Shown here: piece after piece, positions 26,071 to 34,795 of the stretch | Position numbering within the stretch: position 1 is the first letter of the stretch | How the letters are laid out: each line of letters opens with the position of its first letter | Assembly: GCF_025371035.1 (NCBI RefSeq) | Contig: NZ_JANZXB010000012.1 | Span: 62,001-126,000, forward strand | DNA length: 64,000 nt | From: Sphingomonas sp. LC-1 | GTDB lineage: Bacteria > Pseudomonadota > Alphaproteobacteria > Sphingomonadales > Sphingomonadaceae | Direction of reading: 5' to 3' | Notes under the pieces: generated by a model | Databases searched by the model: none | Seen by the model: only the letters and a program-made list of their open reading frames with translations | Told to the model about the DNA's origin: nothing | Translations under genes and position numbers: made by a program

Positions 26071-26460
26071 CTAGGCCGATGGTCGGGCGAGCCGATGCCC
26101 CCATAAGGCCAGGGCGGCAAAGCAGAATAGACTGGCGCCGTGCAGAAAATAATGAATCCCTCGGCCCGATCCCGAGAGGATCAGTAGCGCCATGTCTCCG
26201 ATCGGGATGACGATCGTGGTTGCGAGTATGATGGTCAAAACCCGAAGCCGCCCCAACGCCATCAGCCCCATCAGATAGGCCGATACCGCCAAATCGCGAA
26301 AGCCGATGGCGCGAACATAGAGCAGGGCGGCGGGATCGCGGCTTGGGATTCCATAGAATGCCGACGCTGGCTCCGGCAGGCAGATGAAGGCGGCTCCCAG
26401 GACCACGAAAACGGCCGAGAAAAGTCCGGTCAGGATCAGGAAAGCGGACCTGCGGCACAT
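26071..26460 (-). CDS. DUF4267-like four-helix membrane protein
   Basis: A 129-residue protein with four hydrophobic helices (for example LTGLFSAVFVVLGAAFIC, VSAYLMGLMALG and VLTIILATTIVIP). YGIPSRDPAALLYVRAIGFRDLAVSAYL, here cut as YGIPSRDP and YVRAIGFRDLAV, is the recognisable DUF4267 pattern of small inner-membrane proteins. Function unknown. No clear ribosome site precedes the ATG. It diverges from the DUF4336 gene over 82 bases. Confidence 0.75.
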   Translation of the reverse strand: MCRRSAFLILTGLFSAVFVVLGAAFICLPEPASAFYGIPSRDPAALLYVRAIGFRDLAVSAYLMGLMALGRLRVLTIILATTIVIPIGDMALLILSGSGRGIHYFLHGASLFCFAALALWGHRLARPSA

Positions 26461-26509
26461 GGATGGGCATCCGGAAAAGACCTTGCTTCGTAGGAAACAA
26501 GGGCTTGGT

Positions 26510-26534
26510 GGAACTTATGTTCCATGGCTTCGCT
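26510..26534 (+). promoter_or_regulatory. EcfG-like promoter candidate (GGAAC-N16-CGCT)
   Basis: GGAAC (26510-26514), 16 bases, then CGCT (26531-26534): one mismatch from the alphaproteobacterial general-stress promoter GGAAC-N16-CGTT. The ATG at 26543 lies 8 bases beyond the -10, the same spacing as at exoD. The GGAAC is also half of a palindrome TGGAAC-TTAT-GTTCCA (26509-26524). Confidence 0.4.
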
Positions 26535-26542
26535 GGTCTGCC

Positions 26543-27379
26543 ATGACACAGGACAGACAGGCATGGTCGGGGCGCGGCAAGCTGCTGCTCGGCGCGGCGA
26601 TCGGGACTGGAACGGCGGGCATATGGTGGCTGATGCGGGGCGCGGCCTCGGACGCATCGGCCATTGCCTATCCCCCGGTCGACATGCCCAAGCGGCTGGC
26701 GGACAATGTCTGGATCGTCGACAGCGGACCAATCAGCGCGATGGGGATGAAATTGCCTATCCGCATGACCATCCTCCGTCTCGGCGATGGCGGCCTCCTG
26801 CTCCATTCCCCCACGCCGTATAGCCCCGCGCTGGGGCAGGCAGTCGAGGCACTGGGGCCGATCAAGCACCTCGTCGCGCCGACCGTGGCGCATTGGATGT
26901 TCCTGAAGGACTGGCAAAAGGCCTATCCCGAGGCGACGAACTGGGCCGTCCCCGCGCTTCGTCACCGGCCTGCCGTTCGGAAGGCGGGGGTGCGGATCGA
27001 TACGGATCTGGGCGACGAAGCCCCGCAGGCCTGGGGCGACTCGATCCGGCAGGGCCTGGTGCGCGGTGGCGGTGGCTTTGAAGAGGCGTGTTTCCTCCAT
27101 TCGGAGAGCCGGACGCTGGTGCTGGCCGATCTGGTCGAAAATCTGGAGCCGTCCAAGTTGCCCCCGGTGACGGCGGCAGTGATGCGGGCGACCTTGGCCA
27201 CCAACGGAACCACCGGGCTCCATGTACGCGCGGCTATTCGCCTCGGCGGTCGCCAAGCCAAAGAAGCGGTCACGGCGTTGCTCGCCACCGATCCGGCACG
27301 CGTCGTCTTCGCGCATGGTGCTATCTTCGCGGCCCATGGCGCCGCACGGCTTCGTCGCGCTTTCGCCTGGCTGGTCTGA
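26543..27379 (+). CDS. DUF4336 domain protein
   Basis: A 278-residue protein. After a short basic start comes a hydrophobic segment (LLLGAAIGTGTAGIWWLM), then a metallo-beta-lactamase-like fold typical of DUF4336: NVWIVDSGPIS, RMTILRLGDGGLLLHSP, KHLVAPTVAHWMFLKDWQKA. The classic HxHxDH metal motif is absent, as in the family. The open frame extends 53 residues upstream through the DUF4267 promoter region, but the ATG at 26543 fits the family start and the promoter candidate. No ribosome site is seen, consistent with a leaderless message. Role unknown. Confidence 0.75.
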   Translation: MTQDRQAWSGRGKLLLGAAIGTGTAGIWWLMRGAASDASAIAYPPVDMPKRLADNVWIVDSGPISAMGMKLPIRMTILRLGDGGLLLHSPTPYSPALGQAVEALGPIKHLVAPTVAHWMFLKDWQKAYPEATNWAVPALRHRPAVRKAGVRIDTDLGDEAPQAWGDSIRQGLVRGGGGFEEACFLHSESRTLVLADLVENLEPSKLPPVTAAVMRATLATNGTTGLHVRAAIRLGGRQAKEAVTALLATDPARVVFAHGAIFAAHGAARLRRAFAWLV

Positions 27380-27413
27380 CTTACGGTCGCGCCATCGGAT
27401 CGGGCCACAGGAA

Positions 27414-27780
27414 TTACCGAACTATCGTTTTAAGGCGATCCCCATTGGCATGAGCGAAGCCCCGGCGCGTGGCACCATCGAGCGCCAGACCCTACAAGAA
27501 ATGACGGGTACCGCCCCCGGGGCTTGTATTAATATGGAAAGTCTGTCGAGAAGAGCAATCGTTCCGGTGCGACGATCTCCTGACAGAGCCGAGTATAGGC
27601 CTCGCTCCACATGCCGCTGCCCGTGACATGGAGAGTGTGCCGCGCATAGTCGGTCAACGGACGTTGTAACATAAGGGCGCGGTCGAACACGGCGGAAGTC
27701 CGCCCAAGACAGAGAAGCACCACTTCGCGCCAATGCTCCAGAATGATGGACTTTGCGGCCGGTGTCTTGCTGTCGATGCA
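27414..27780 (-). pseudogene. Decayed amidohydrolase (C-terminal remnant)
   Basis: Read on the minus strand, 27780 to 27532 encodes a piece of the amidohydrolase-2 (ACMSD-like TIM-barrel) family: IILEHWREVVLL (normally H-W-G-E), LQRPLTDYARHTLHVT, SGMWSEAY and PERLLFSTDFPY. An in-frame TAA follows at 27529-27531. The family's next block continues one frame over: TSPGGGTRHFL, a TAG at 27492-27494, then LALDGATRRGFAHANGDRL, ending at TAA 27414. So there is one frameshift and one nonsense codon, and the N-terminal two thirds are gone; a TGA also sits just upstream at 27781. Nothing is recognised between 27784 and 27956, where its lost 5' part may have been. This explains most of the 577-base gap. 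Confidence 0.8.
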
Positions 27781-27956
27781 TCAGACTGGAATATCATAGG
27801 CGACGACAATCATCCCCAACTGATCCGGCGGCGGGCGGAAGTGAAGCGCCGCTCGACGGTGCGGCTGGGCGTCCGGCCATCGACGCTTCCGCGCGGAGTA
27901 ACTGCCTTCCTCGGTGCGGCGCTTTTCGGGGCCGGTCGCAGGCCCTGATAGCCGCC

Positions 27957-28700
27957 TCAGGCGGTCTTCTGGATCAGCGGCTCGACCCGGAGATTGACGA
28001 TGTCGCAGGTGGCGGGACGGGTGAGGATGAATAGGATCGTCTCCGCGACATCCTCGGCCGGAAGCATCCGGCCCTCGGCCACGGCGGCCTTTTTTTCCTC
28101 GTCGCTGCATTCCTGCATCTCGGTATCGATCGAGCCGGGCTGGATCACGCTAACCCGAATGCCTTTTTCAGCCACCTCTTTGCGCAGCGTTTCCGCAAAG
28201 GCCTGAATGCCCGCCTTGGTTGCGGCATAGACGCTCTCGCCCGCCGCCTTGATCTCCGCGCTGATCGATCCGACGAACACCAGATGGCCGCCGCCCTGGC
28301 CTTCCATGCGCAGGATGGCACCACGAGCGCAGGCCAGATAGCCGGTCAGATTGGCATCGATGACATAGCGCCACTCCTCGTCCGCCATCTCATGGATCGG
28401 TCGGGCCCCCAGGGCGGCGCAGGCCACGAGCATGTCGATGCCGCCCAGACGTTCGTCGACGGCGTCGAAGACGCGCTCGATCCCCTGCGCCGTCGCGGCA
28501 TCCTCCGCGATCCCGGTCACGTCGCCATCGATGTCCGATAGCGCCGCGTCCAGCGCGTCCTGATGTCGCCCGAAGGTCAGGACGCGCGCGCCTTCCGCCG
28601 CCAGCATCGATAAGGTGGCGCGGCCGATGCCGGTGGTTCCGCCGGTCAGGAGGATGCGTTTGCCCGATAGGCTGGTATGGCGGCTGTCGGTCATGGTCAT
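27957..28700 (-). CDS. Short-chain dehydrogenase/reductase
   Basis: A 247-residue NAD(P)-dependent enzyme of classical SDR layout. ILLTGGTTGIGRATLSML is the cofactor loop, VACAALG replaces NNAG, and FVGSISAEIKAAGES with YAATKAGIQAF hold the catalytic Ser and Y-x-x-x-K. QPGSIDTEM follows as usual. ATG 28700 overlaps the stop of the upstream 740-residue gene (ATGA), so both serve one pathway. The substrate is likely a sugar or other small alcohol, by association only. Confidence 0.88.
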   Translation of the reverse strand: MTMTDSRHTSLSGKRILLTGGTTGIGRATLSMLAAEGARVLTFGRHQDALDAALSDIDGDVTGIAEDAATAQGIERVFDAVDERLGGIDMLVACAALGARPIHEMADEEWRYVIDANLTGYLACARGAILRMEGQGGGHLVFVGSISAEIKAAGESVYAATKAGIQAFAETLRKEVAEKGIRVSVIQPGSIDTEMQECSDEEKKAAVAEGRMLPAEDVAETILFILTRPATCDIVNLRVEPLIQKTA

Positions 28701-30919
28701 TCCCAGGTGAGGATCAGGCGTCCCTGTGCGGGGACGCGGTAATCGATGCGATCGGGGTCGGTCGCATCGGGCGCGATGATGTCGCCGCTGGCGGTGCTGA
28801 GCTTGCTGTCGGTTAGCTTGCGACGCTTCAGCCGGACGAGACGGAGATTGGCGATGCGTGTTTCCCCGCCGTCGAGCATGATGGACAGGGTTCGATCCCC
28901 GATCCGCTCCACGGTGCCGACCAGCATGTCGCAGTACAGATGGAACGGCGCGCCATCGACATGGTGGAACGCCCGCGATGCGAAGATGAAGGCGGCGCCC
29001 GCGCCATAGACCTCTTGCCCCACCTGTCCGGCGGGTTGCCCGTCGGGATAGAGGTCCTCGACGGGAAAGGAGAGGGTGCGATCGATATGCCCGTTCGCCT
29101 CGCGCTGTTCCTCGGCGATGGCCTCGGCGGGCAGCGCGTCGGGATAGTAGAACCAGGCCCGCGACAGCGCATAGCGGCAATATTCGTCGATCAGCATCCG
29201 CGCCCCGGGCTCCAGGTCGGGGCCGCCGTCATTGAGATATTGCTCGAACGCCAGGACGCTGTCGAAACATTCGTACAAGGCCATATAGGGCGCATCCTGG
29301 AGACAGGTGACCGCCATGAACGTCTCGTAGGACGCGGCATGGCCGATGTGGCTGTCCCAAATCACCGCATTGTGCAGGAAGCTGGCAAGATAGACGTAAC
29401 TCTGCTCGCGATAGACGTCGCGATTGGTGATCCGCCACAGCCGCATACAGGCGGCCGCGCCCCAGGCGGTCAGATTGGCCTGGTAATTGATGTTGAACCG
29501 CAGGCCGATGGCGGCGTCGATCGCCGCGCGCGCCTCGTCCAGATAGGTCTTCTCGTCGGTGAGCTCGAACGCCAGCAGCATGACCCAGGCATAGACGCCA
29601 CCCACGTCGGTCTGTCCGCGCCCGTCGACCGGCGCCGCCTCGGTAATGACGGAGAAGTCGGTCACGTCATATTGGATCGGCCAGCGATATTCGAAATGGC
29701 GCGCAGCCTTTACGCCATAGTCGAGCGATTTCAGGAACAACTCGCGCGCCTTGTCGTCGCCGAGCAGCGCCAGACCGCCGAGATTGAGCAGCGGGTGATA
29801 GAGATACCAGCTATCGACCGCATCGGCATCCTTGTCCTCCCCGACATTGGGCAGGTAACGCCGCAAGGTCCCCAGCTTGTCGTCGTAGAAACGCGACAGA
29901 CCCGCCTTCAGTTCGGCCTCTAAAGGCACTGCTTCTCCCCGCCAGCGCCCCCATTGGTGCAGCGAGGCGATTACCGTCATCTGGACCATGATGTCGGGAT
30001 ATTCGGCACCGGTATAGGGGTGGATGTAACGGTGACCATAATGGCGGATCGTCGCCTCTGGAGCATTCTCCAGATCGCGTAGCGTGCGCTCGGCGCGGTC
30101 GATCCAGTCGCGATACGCGACCGGCGGCGGATCGAGCAGATCATAGGCATTGTCCAGCATCTGGATGAACTGGCGTGCGGACTCGCGCTCGTGCGGCGGG
30201 GCCTCGTGACGAAAGACCAGGATCACGTCGGACAGGGTGATGGTCTTCCGCGGTTCCAGCGCCACCTCGGCGGGGTCGGACTTGGGATCGGGGACGGGCA
30301 GCGCATAGCCGAGTTCGGGCCACGCCCCTGCCACCACTTCGCGCGGCACGGTGCCGGTCGCGCGGAAATAGTCGTTCGAGGCGGTCAGGTTCTGGATATA
30401 GAGGACATTGCCGAACGCCGGTTCCTCGATCCGGAAATAGAGCAACCCGGTGTTCAGCCCACGCTGAGAGGCCTCGACCTGTCCGACAGCATTCAGGGGA
30501 TCGTCGCCGCTGCCCAGCGGATAGAGGTCGCGCGGGGCGAAGGGCAGGATAGTGGGCTGGGCAGGGGTGAAGCGGGTGATGATCCGAACTCGCTCGACCG
30601 CGTTGCGGTCCGCCACACAGGTCACGATGTGCTCGCCCATCGCGCTGGTCAGACGAAATCGGGCGGCTTCGCCTGGTCCGGCCTCTTCCGCATGGCATTC
30701 GAAAGAAGTCGGCAGAAAGGCGGTGCGCACCGCCAGGCCGCCGCGCCCTTCGCGCCGGATGATCGCGAACATGGAGTCCGTCGTCCGCTGCATGTCGACC
30801 GTCAATTCGCCGATGGCGAACTGACCGAGCGGCTTGGGGGCGGCGCGAAGCATTTCGCGCAATTCGAGCAGATGGGGGCTGATCGGTGGCAGCGTCTCGG
30901 CGGTTGCCGTTCGGGGCAT
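28697..30919 (-). CDS. Large uncharacterised protein, possible alpha/alpha-barrel carbohydrate enzyme
   Basis: A 740-residue cytosolic protein with no signal peptide. The N-terminal 300 residues look mostly beta, like the N-terminal domain of some glycoside hydrolases or lyases. From about residue 300 the sequence is helical and repetitive: RRYLPNVGEDKDADAVDSWY, LLNLGGLALLGDDKARELF, DVGGVYAWVMLLAFELT, YLDEARAAIDAAIGL, a pattern seen in (alpha/alpha)6 toroids. Conserved-looking acidic and aromatic residues (DVTDFSVITEA, WDSHIGHAASYE) could be catalytic. GGAG precedes ATG 30919. Between an MFS gene and an SDR it may process an imported sugar, but no family was recognised. Confidence 0.6.
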   Translation of the reverse strand: MPRTATAETLPPISPHLLELREMLRAAPKPLGQFAIGELTVDMQRTTDSMFAIIRREGRGGLAVRTAFLPTSFECHAEEAGPGEAARFRLTSAMGEHIVTCVADRNAVERVRIITRFTPAQPTILPFAPRDLYPLGSGDDPLNAVGQVEASQRGLNTGLLYFRIEEPAFGNVLYIQNLTASNDYFRATGTVPREVVAGAWPELGYALPVPDPKSDPAEVALEPRKTITLSDVILVFRHEAPPHERESARQFIQMLDNAYDLLDPPPVAYRDWIDRAERTLRDLENAPEATIRHYGHRYIHPYTGAEYPDIMVQMTVIASLHQWGRWRGEAVPLEAELKAGLSRFYDDKLGTLRRYLPNVGEDKDADAVDSWYLYHPLLNLGGLALLGDDKARELFLKSLDYGVKAARHFEYRWPIQYDVTDFSVITEAAPVDGRGQTDVGGVYAWVMLLAFELTDEKTYLDEARAAIDAAIGLRFNINYQANLTAWGAAACMRLWRITNRDVYREQSYVYLASFLHNAVIWDSHIGHAASYETFMAVTCLQDAPYMALYECFDSVLAFEQYLNDGGPDLEPGARMLIDEYCRYALSRAWFYYPDALPAEAIAEEQREANGHIDRTLSFPVEDLYPDGQPAGQVGQEVYGAGAAFIFASRAFHHVDGAPFHLYCDMLVGTVERIGDRTLSIMLDGGETRIANLRLVRLKRRKLTDSKLSTASGDIIAPDATDPDRIDYRVPAQGRLILTWE

Positions 30920-31027
30920 GGGACCACTCCGACAAGGGAAAAGGGTGGTCGAGAAACCGGCCAAAAAGCGTTGGAGTTCCAGCAATGTCGTTACAAAACA
31001 GAAGGTTGGTAACCTGAGTCAGTGCAT

Positions 31028-32527
31028 TCACATCCCTCGCGCCTGCTGCGCCCGTTTGAGCCGGATACGAAGCCGTGCGTCGCGCAAAAGAGCGCCGGGC
31101 AGATCGGTCGCGGCACGCATTCCGGCGACCGAGGAAATGTTGCGGATCGTCCGGCGCGTCTCGTTGAACAATTGTCCGACCATCGCCCTGCAATCGATCT
31201 CCCCTACCTCGCGCACCAATGACAGGCGATGAATGGCATAGGTGCCGATCAATCCGGCGATCAGAAAGTAGAAGTCCCAGGCGGTCAGCGTGACGGGCAG
31301 GGTGAAGACGCCATTGGGGCTGCGCCATCGCGCGACCAGTTCGAACTGGCGGGCGGCGAAGAACTGCGCGAGCAAGCCACCCAGGATCGGCGCGATGCCC
31401 GCGGCCAGCGCGGTGGTGATCGCATGGGTCGCCACATAAGCGGTCGCAGACCCCTTGGGCGAGAGTTTCAGCGCGATATTGGTGCTCGACAAGGTCACGC
31501 CGGCAATGGTCGCCCCCATGATCAGGTGCAACGCGATCAGCCAAAGCGCGACGATGGTGCGACCTTCCAGTTGCGACGCGCCGACCATCGCGACGATCGC
31601 CACGATATAGGCGGGCGCGCAGACCGCCAGCACCGACTTGTTCGCGAAACGGTCGCTCAGCCGCCCCCAGAGCCGCAGGGCCAGGATATTGGCGATCTGG
31701 CTTGCGACGCTGAGCAGCAGCACGAAGCTGACCGCAAAGTGCAACTGGCGGACGATGAACACGGTGAAGAAGGGCGTCGCCAGATTGATCGCGAACTGCC
31801 AGCTTGCGACGAACACTAGCAGACGGCGGAAATTGGGATCGCTTAGCGGTTGGCTCAACAGGGCGCGAAGATCCACCGTCCCTTGGGCGGGCGGCATCAG
31901 CGGCTCGGGCATCTTGGCAACGATCCGCGCGCTGATGAGGCCGGTCACGCATCCGGCGCCGAACATCGCGCCGAACACCATATCTCGTGCCGTCGATCCC
32001 GCCTGCGTCCGATCCAGCGCCAAGGCGGCGGCAAGGCCCAGCGCCAGGCTGATGACCGTCAGCCAGACCGTGCGCTTGGCGAAGACCTCGCCCAATCGCT
32101 CCTGCGGCGCCAGGTCGCGCATCCAGGCATTCCAGGCGCAACTGCCCACTGCGCCCAGTCCGCAGAGCAGCATCTGTGCCGCCAGAAAGAGCAGGAGTGC
32201 GGTGGTACCACTGGAAAAGGCCAGCACCGCCATCACCGCCAGCATCGTCCGCCCGATCAGGCTGGTGACGACCGCGATCTGCTTGCGCCGCCGCCATCGC
32301 TCGACCAGCTGGATGGCAGGGAGTTGCAGCAGTTGGGCCAGAAACGGCATGGCGGCGAGGAGGCCGACCATCACGTTCGACGCGCCGAGATGCAGAGCGA
32401 AGGCGGTCAGGATCACCCCGCTGGTGAGCGCCGCCGTGCCGCCGGAAAAACACGCTTCCACGATCAACAGCCGCAGTCCACGCTGCTGATCGGCGGCGGT
32501 CAACTCGGGTTGGGGCAAGAGCGACAT
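31028..32527 (-). CDS. MFS transporter
   Basis: A 499-residue protein with about 12 hydrophobic helices of the major facilitator fold. QLVERWRRRKQI between helices 2 and 3 and RLWGRLSDRFANK between helices 8 and 9 are the two cytoplasmic A-type loops. A long basic tail ends it (RLRIRLKRAQQARGM). ATG 32527 is chosen for its MSLLPQPELTAADQQRGL start; ATG 32548 is an alternative and neither has a good ribosome site. 108 bases separate it from the 740-residue gene downstream on the same strand, so it may feed that pathway. Substrate unknown. Confidence 0.87.
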   Translation of the reverse strand: MSLLPQPELTAADQQRGLRLLIVEACFSGGTAALTSGVILTAFALHLGASNVMVGLLAAMPFLAQLLQLPAIQLVERWRRRKQIAVVTSLIGRTMLAVMAVLAFSSGTTALLLFLAAQMLLCGLGAVGSCAWNAWMRDLAPQERLGEVFAKRTVWLTVISLALGLAAALALDRTQAGSTARDMVFGAMFGAGCVTGLISARIVAKMPEPLMPPAQGTVDLRALLSQPLSDPNFRRLLVFVASWQFAINLATPFFTVFIVRQLHFAVSFVLLLSVASQIANILALRLWGRLSDRFANKSVLAVCAPAYIVAIVAMVGASQLEGRTIVALWLIALHLIMGATIAGVTLSSTNIALKLSPKGSATAYVATHAITTALAAGIAPILGGLLAQFFAARQFELVARWRSPNGVFTLPVTLTAWDFYFLIAGLIGTYAIHRLSLVREVGEIDCRAMVGQLFNETRRTIRNISSVAGMRAATDLPGALLRDARLRIRLKRAQQARGM

Positions 32528-32703
32528 CGGGACACCACAACGTGCCATGCGCGACGCGGGTTGCGCCCCCGGCCAGCAACCGCTGATCTATATCATTGAG
32601 AATGCTGGATATGATGGGACCGTCAATGCCACCTTTCGCGCGCTGATCGGTTTGCACCTTCAATGCCCATGACCCGCCCAACCCCGCCGAAAGTCCCTGT
32701 CAT

Positions 32704-33720
32704 ATGACGACGCTGCCGGATTGCCGGGTCACCCTGGTACTGGCCGGGGGCAATGCCCTTGGCGGCTATCAGGCGGGCGTCTATGAGGCTTTGGAGGAAG
32801 GCAGCGTTTCGCCCGACTGGATCATCGGGACGTCTGCCGGTGCCACCAATGGCGCGATCCTGGCGGGCAATCGGCTTGCCGATCGGCTCGACCGGCTGCG
32901 GGCGCTCTGGCGACCGGATCGGGTCCCATCGCTTGGCTATGGAGAGACCTTCGAAACCTGGCGGCGAAGTGGAGAAGCGATGGCGACGATGCTCGCCGGG
33001 CGGAGCGGTATGTTCGCGCCGCTCGGCAGCGCGCTGGCCGTTCGTGGTGAACCGGCGCTCTATGACACCGCCCCACTGGGGAGGACGCTGCAAAGCCTGG
33101 TCGATTTCGATGAGTTGAATCGCGGCGAGGTCCGCTTCACGGTCCAGGCCGTGACGCTCGACACCGGCCGGGAGGTGGTGTTCGACACGCGGCGCGACGT
33201 GATCGGACCGGACCATATTCGCGCCAGCGCCGCCATGCCGCCCGCCTTTCCACCGGTGGCGATCGAAGGGGTGACCTATGTCGATGGCGGGCTATCGGCC
33301 AATCTGCCGCTCGACCCGGTGCTTGCCGATCCTGGTGATAAGCCGCTGCTGTGCATCGCGCTCGACCTGATGCCGCTATCGGGTTCGCGGGACAGGACGA
33401 TCGGACACATGATCGCACGGGCGCAGAACCTGGCATTTGCCGCCCAGTCGCAGCGGACGATCGCGCGCTGGCAGGATCGTTATGACCGTGATCCGACACT
33501 CGGCCGGCATGGGGTGACGCTCGCCCATCTGACCTATGCCGATCAACAGCGGGAGGTCGCGGGCAAGGCGATGGATTTTTCGGGTCTGTCGGTGCGGCAG
33601 CGCTGGGATGCCGGGCGTCGCGACGGGGCCGAACTGCTCGACCGCCTCCGCAAGGGCACAATCCCAATCGGCCGGGCGGGGCTTCACGTCATTCCGATTG
33701 CCGAAGGAGTATCGTCATGA
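32704..33720 (+). CDS. Patatin-like phospholipase
   Basis: A 338-residue protein with the patatin fold. LVLAGGNALGGYQAGVYEAL gives the oxyanion-hole glycines, IGTSAGATNGAIL the nucleophile Ser in G-x-S-x-G (about residue 44), and VDGGLSANLPLD the catalytic Asp in D-G-G. The family hydrolyses acyl esters of lipids using a Ser-Asp dyad. No signal peptide, so it acts at the cytoplasmic face. Its stop overlaps the ATG of the alcohol dehydrogenase, so the two are coupled. Confidence 0.92.
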   Translation: MTTLPDCRVTLVLAGGNALGGYQAGVYEALEEGSVSPDWIIGTSAGATNGAILAGNRLADRLDRLRALWRPDRVPSLGYGETFETWRRSGEAMATMLAGRSGMFAPLGSALAVRGEPALYDTAPLGRTLQSLVDFDELNRGEVRFTVQAVTLDTGREVVFDTRRDVIGPDHIRASAAMPPAFPPVAIEGVTYVDGGLSANLPLDPVLADPGDKPLLCIALDLMPLSGSRDRTIGHMIARAQNLAFAAQSQRTIARWQDRYDRDPTLGRHGVTLAHLTYADQQREVAGKAMDFSGLSVRQRWDAGRRDGAELLDRLRKGTIPIGRAGLHVIPIAEGVSS

Positions 33721-34769
33721 AAGCCGCGCGCAAGACCGCCAATGGGCGTTTCGAGATAGCCGAGGTGGAGGAACCGAGTCTGCCCGCCGACGACTGGGTG
33801 AAGGCCCGGGTGCGTATGGCGGGGATTTGCGGCACCGACCTGCGCCATTGGGAGAAGGCGGAGGAGGAACTCCATTGCTGCATCATGGGCCATGAGCTGG
33901 CGGGGGATGTGGTCGAAATAGGGGCTGCGGTCGACCGGGTGGCGGTGGGCGACCGGGTGCTGATCGAGTCCGTGCTGGGCTGCGGGCACTGCGAATGGTG
34001 CCGCGTTCAGCAATATAATCGCTGCCCGGACCTTTATCCTACCCGCCGGGCCAGCGTCTCGCGCGCCTATGCCGAGTATGTCGTCGGACCTCAGCACAAG
34101 TTCCACAAGCTGCCCGACAGCGTCGGTTACGACGACGCCTCGCTGCTCGACACCTATGCCGTGGGGCTTCACGCCCAGCATCTGTCGGGGCTGACGATCG
34201 GAGCGCGGGTGGCGATCATCGGGGCAGGGCCGATCGGTCTGGGCCAGTTGATGCTCGCCAAGGCAAGCGGTGCGAAGGTCATGATCATCGACACGCTGCC
34301 CCATGCGTTGGCGCTGGCCGATCGGCTGGGCGCCGACCGGATCGTCCATTCGGAAGAAGAGGATCCCGAAGCCGCGATCCGGGCGATGAGCGACGGATGC
34401 GGAGCGGACATCGTGTTCGAATGCGCGGGCGGCACGTCGATGCCGGAAACGCTGCCGCTCGCCACACGGCTGGTCCGGCGCGGCGGAAGGGTCATCATCG
34501 TCGGCGGCTTCGACGAGGGAGAGATCGCGATCCCGCTGGAATGGCAGCGCATCCAGATGTCGGAGATCACCCTGATTCCCAGCGCCAGCTTTGCCTTTCA
34601 CGACATCCATGCGGAACAGCTTGAAGTTCTCGACCTGCTGACCCGTGGGCTCCTCAAGACGCAGGAACTGATCACCCATCGCTTCCCGCTGGACCGGATC
34701 AACGAGGCGTTCGAAACCGCACAGGATCGCCGCCGGACCGAGGCGATCTTCGTCGGGCTTACCGTTTGA
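33717..34769 (+). CDS. Zinc-dependent alcohol dehydrogenase family protein
   Basis: A 350-residue medium-chain dehydrogenase. GICGTDLRHWE and MGHELAGDVVEIG hold the catalytic-zinc Cys, His and Glu; CGHCEWCRVQQYNRC supplies the four cysteines of the structural zinc; VAIIGAGPIGLGQL is the NAD(P) Rossmann loop. It resembles sorbitol or threonine dehydrogenases more than ethanol dehydrogenases. ATGA overlap with the patatin gene. Whether the two act on one substrate is unknown. Confidence 0.92.
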   Translation: MKAARKTANGRFEIAEVEEPSLPADDWVKARVRMAGICGTDLRHWEKAEEELHCCIMGHELAGDVVEIGAAVDRVAVGDRVLIESVLGCGHCEWCRVQQYNRCPDLYPTRRASVSRAYAEYVVGPQHKFHKLPDSVGYDDASLLDTYAVGLHAQHLSGLTIGARVAIIGAGPIGLGQLMLAKASGAKVMIIDTLPHALALADRLGADRIVHSEEEDPEAAIRAMSDGCGADIVFECAGGTSMPETLPLATRLVRRGGRVIIVGGFDEGEIAIPLEWQRIQMSEITLIPSASFAFHDIHAEQLEVLDLLTRGLLKTQELITHRFPLDRINEAFETAQDRRRTEAIFVGLTV

Positions 34770-34795
34770 AGGGGGGGCGGCCGGGGATCGTGGCC

